Below, in pieces: positions 61,524-64,000 of a stretch of 64,000 bases of DNA. This DNA comes from Neobacillus sp. DY30. Lineage in GTDB: Bacteria > Bacillota > Bacilli > Bacillales > Cytobacillaceae. Positions within the stretch are counted from its first letter, which is position 1. Every line of letters starts with the position of its first letter. The stretch spans positions 1,058,001 through 1,122,000 of the forward strand of contig NZ_CP126093.1 of NCBI RefSeq assembly GCF_030123065.1, in the 5' to 3' direction. The notes below the pieces were generated by a model. The model did not search any database. It was not told the origin of the DNA and saw only the letters and a program-made list of their open reading frames with translations. The translations under genes and the position numbers were made by a program.

Positions 61524-62258
61524 ATGTTTAAAAATACAAAGAATAATTATACAGAATGGCTTGTTATCATTGGAGTTGTCGTTCTATTGCTAGAGGTTTT
61601 ATTTTTTAACAGCGGTCTTGTTTTCTCCCTTTTATTTTCTTGTGGAATGATCTATTTAGGTCGAAAAAGAACAGGAAAAAAATTTGGTAAGTTTCTTTTC
61701 TTCGCAGGTATAATTTCATTAATCATCCATGTGTTTAGCATGATGACCTTTAGATTTTTGCTGCTTGCTATACTCATACATTTTATCATTCAATATACTA
61801 ACTCCAAAAAGAATCCAAATAAGATTGCACTTGATATCAAAGAATCAGAGCAGGCTCAGCAAGAAGAGACACTGATTAAGACGAAGCCGCTCTTTGAAAA
61901 TATTTTTTTCGGACAACAAAAAACACCAAGCAGTGTTTATGAATGGAATGACATTAACATCCAATCCGGAATTGGAGATACAATCATCGATTTAAGTTAT
62001 ACTGTATTGCCAAAGGGTGAAACCATTATCTTTATCCGAAATATCATTGGTAATATACAAATTCAAATACCTTATGAAATAGAAGTAAGTGTTCATCATT
62101 CGTCTGTTATTGGTGACACAACCGTTTTTGAAAATCACCAGCCCCAGGTTTTTAACCAAGCCTTCCACCTAAAGACAGCAGGCTATGATCAGGCAGAGCA
62201 AAAGGTGAAAATCTTTACCTCCTTATTGGTGGGCAATCTCGAGGTGGGCCGGATATGA
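61524..62258 (+). CDS. liaF: LiaF, inhibitor of the LiaRS system
   Basis: A 244-residue membrane protein with about four N-terminal helices (residues 10-95) and a C-terminal beta-rich extracytoplasmic-type domain (GIGDTIIDLSYTVLPKGE; GNIQIQIPYEIEVSVHHS). LiaF keeps the kinase LiaS inactive without envelope stress. ATG follows GGGGAGGG. The stop overlaps liaS by 4 nt. No liaG gene lies between liaH and liaF. Confidence 0.88.
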   Translation: MFKNTKNNYTEWLVIIGVVVLLLEVLFFNSGLVFSLLFSCGMIYLGRKRTGKKFGKFLFFAGIISLIIHVFSMMTFRFLLLAILIHFIIQYTNSKKNPNKIALDIKESEQAQQEETLIKTKPLFENIFFGQQKTPSSVYEWNDINIQSGIGDTIIDLSYTVLPKGETIIFIRNIIGNIQIQIPYEIEVSVHHSSVIGDTTVFENHQPQVFNQAFHLKTAGYDQAEQKVKIFTSLLVGNLEVGRI

Positions 62259-63307
62259 GTACGATAAAAAGGCAGGTTGTTTGGAATATCACTTCTTCTG
62301 TCATAATTGCTCTCGTTGTTGCGGCAACCTTTATCATTGTTTTTCCGATTTCAGATTGGTCTGAACTATGGAATCGATATTTTATGGATATCCCATTTGT
62401 AATATTTATTCCAGCGTTCAGTATTGCCCTAGGTATCCTTTTGGGCATAATTTCCGGTATGTTCTGGAGAAGACAGTTTCAGGCTGTTGAGCATTCATTG
62501 CACTATTTAGAGCAGGGGAAACCATTAGGTACTGAGGAGAAGCAAACTATTTCAGAAATGCAAAGTATATTGGAACAAATTGATAGGATTGGCAGGCAAA
62601 TGTCGGAACAAGCCAAGCTTTCACAACGATTGGCTACAGAAAAGGTTGAAGATCAGGAAGCAAGGATTCAAGAAATAATTGAACAAGAACGAAATCGTCT
62701 CGCCCGTGAATTACATGATTCTGTCAGTCAGCAATTATTTGCTGCTTCAATGATGATGTCGGCCATTAATACAACCAGACAAGATGCCAACGAAGAGGAT
62801 AGGGAAGCAAAGCAGTTGAAAATGGTGGAGGAAATGATTCATCAGTCTCAACTTGAAATGCGTGCCCTGCTTCTTCATTTGCGTCCAGTTGCGTTAAAAA
62901 ATAAGACACTACAAGAAGGAATTGAAGAGTTATTAATCGAATTATCACAGAAAGTAACAATGGAAATTAAGTGGAAGGTGGAAGCCTTTCCACTTGATAA
63001 AGGAATTGAAGATCATCTTTTCCGTATTCTCCAAGAGTCTGTCTCGAACACGCTTCGGCATTCAAAGGCGAACAAACTAGAAGTTTTATTGATTAAAAGG
63101 GATGACCTAGTCATTTTAAGAATTGTCGATGACGGGATTGGTTTTGAAGTCGAAAACATGAAAGCTGGATCATATGGGATGCAGAATATGCATGAGAGGG
63201 CACTTGAAGTTGGAGGTACGTTAAAGGTAATCAGCGTGAAGAGTAAAGGTACAAGGCTGGAAGTGAAGGTACCGGTTATATCAAATGGAGATGATATAAA
63301 TGATTAG
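62255..63307 (+). CDS. liaS: LiaS sensor histidine kinase
   Basis: Two N-terminal transmembrane helices with a short extracytoplasmic loop (an intramembrane-sensing layout), a linker, then HisKA_3 with H154 in [12 protein letters not shown] and an HATPase domain ([23 protein letters not shown]). Length 350. It detects cell-wall antibiotic stress with LiaF. It overlaps both neighbours (4 nt and 8 nt). Confidence 0.92.
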   Translation: MSTIKRQVVWNITSSVIIALVVAATFIIVFPISDWSELWNRYFMDIPFVIFIPAFSIALGILLGIISGMFWRRQFQAVEHSLHYLEQGKPLGTEEKQTISEMQSILEQIDRIGRQMSEQAKLSQRLATEKVEDQEARIQEIIEQERNRLARELHDSVSQQLFAASMMMSAINTTRQDANEEDREAKQLKMVEEMIHQSQLEMRALLLHLRPVALKNKTLQEGIEELLIELSQKVTMEIKWKVEAFPLDKGIEDHLFRILQESVSNTLRHSKANKLEVLLIKRDDLVILRIVDDGIGFEVENMKAGSYGMQNMHERALEVGGTLKVISVKSKGTRLEVKVPVISNGDDIND

Positions 63308-63932
63308 AGTTGTATTTGTTGATGATCATGAGATGGTGAGAATTGGAGTTTCTGCTTATTTATCGGCACAGCCAGACATTGAAGTCGTAGGTGAAGCAGC
63401 TGACGGTAAAAGGGGCGTGGAACTGGCACTAGACCTGAAACCTGATATTATATTAATGGATTTGGTCATGAAGGAAATGGACGGAATTGAAGCGACCAGA
63501 CAAATTATTGAAAAATGGCCCGAGGCAAAAGTTATCATTGTCACTAGCTTTTTGGACGATGAAAAGGTGTATCCCGCACTAGAAGCTGGTGCTACAAGTT
63601 ATATGTTAAAAACGTCAAAAGCAGATGAAATTGCCAATGCCGTTCGAGCTACATACCATGGACAGTCCGTTCTTGAGCCAGAAGTAACTGGAAAAATGAT
63701 GGTTAAAATGCGCCAAAAACAGCGACAACTCCCACACGAAGAACTCACCAGCCGCGAAATGGAAATATTAATGTTAATGGCAGAAGGGAAAACCAACCAG
63801 GACATAGCTGATGAATTATATATAGCACTAAAAACAGTAAAAACCCACGTCAGTAACATCCTAAGCAAACTAAATGTCCAAGACCGAACACAAGCCGTCA
63901 TCTACGCATTCAAACACGCATTAATTAAATAA
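63300..63932 (+). CDS. liaR: LiaR response regulator
   Basis: A NarL-family regulator of 210 aa with receiver D54 (IILMD) and a C-terminal LuxR-type helix-turn-helix ([20 protein letters not shown]). It is phosphorylated by LiaS and activates the liaI promoter. Its start overlaps liaS by 8 nt. A terminator follows immediately, closing the operon. Confidence 0.93.
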   Translation: MIRVVFVDDHEMVRIGVSAYLSAQPDIEVVGEAADGKRGVELALDLKPDIILMDLVMKEMDGIEATRQIIEKWPEAKVIIVTSFLDDEKVYPALEAGATSYMLKTSKADEIANAVRATYHGQSVLEPEVTGKMMVKMRQKQRQLPHEELTSREMEILMLMAEGKTNQDIADELYIALKTVKTHVSNILSKLNVQDRTQAVIYAFKHALIK

Positions 63933-63938
63933 CGTTAT

Positions 63939-63967
63939 AAAAAGGACCGAAAGAAGGTCCTTTTTCT
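63939..63967 (+). terminator. Terminator of the lia operon
   Basis: AAAAAGGACC pairs with GGTCCTTTTT around GAAAGAA, followed by CTATT. Confidence 0.85.
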
Positions 63968-64000
63968 ATTGCAATGGCTGTGTTAAGGGAAATTTTGATT

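Overview
The window is low-GC, densely packed Bacillaceae chromosome. It contains a gerA-type spore germination operon, sigma-G-like promoters, a sporulation-type orphan kinase, a complete lia operon, yfkAB, yfmL, yhfW and yfnA homologues, and AGGAGG ribosome-binding sites throughout. From memory of gene content I would place it near Neobacillus, but that is inference without a database search. I saw no rRNA, tRNA, CRISPR array, intact insertion sequence or prophage.

Layout. 1-4.1 kb: end of a polar amino-acid ABC transporter (permease, ATPase) and a TPR-dynamin-like GTPase. 4.1-7.1 kb: DUF1761 membrane protein, membrane-anchored glycerophosphodiesterase and an MFS transporter. 7.4-10.1 kb: acyl-CoA dehydrogenase plus acyl-CoA ligase. 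10.3-14.7 kb: recQ flanked on both sides by tandem 20-21 bp repeats, a formate/nitrite channel and yfkAB. 14.8-17.5 kb: a SAM-I riboswitch controlling an orphan sugar-type binding lipoprotein, then a split ThrE exporter. 17.5-21.5 kb: gerXA-XB-XC, bracketed by near-identical terminators. 21.9-25.5 kb: a K+ channel next to a glutathionylspermidine-synthase-like / DUF350 / lipoprotein set. 25.8-27.2 kb: APC permease.

27.4-31.3 kb is the least ordinary segment. A membrane histidine kinase and an HD-GYP protein share the same membrane sensor domain. A translationally coupled 21-residue CWWC peptide gene follows, closed by a terminator, and then comes a PqqD-like/M50 membrane metalloprotease of the peptide-maturation type. 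I read this as a candidate peptide-signalling or RiPP system.

31.4-39.5 kb: a NarB/NapA-type molybdopterin oxidoreductase operon with a NarI-like membrane protein, a four-cluster ferredoxin, a Tat-type Rieske protein and three small proteins. It is followed by an Nre-like regulatory set (kinase, response regulator, NreA-like GAF protein, PAS kinase), so nitrate-responsive respiration is the best reading. 39.5-43.7 kb: a dispersed repeat, glnS, a Gfo/Idh/MocA dehydrogenase and a polyferredoxin. 43.8-48.0 kb: a kdgA-kdgK-kduI-kduD-kdgR uronate operon. 48.1-56.1 kb: WG-repeat protein, KynB-like cyclase, split CopC/CopD, DUF2249 and HMA-like proteins, yfmL, amidase and a small sporulation-type gene. 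56.1-60.3 kb: YhfW-like Rieske oxidoreductase, trans-sulfuration enzyme, a missed 46-residue membrane protein, YjcA-like protein and LysM-CAP protein. 60.4-63.9 kb: liaI-liaH-liaF-liaS-liaR.

All family names rest on motifs and remembered homology. Start codons were chosen by Shine-Dalgarno position, and several differ from the longest possible frame.
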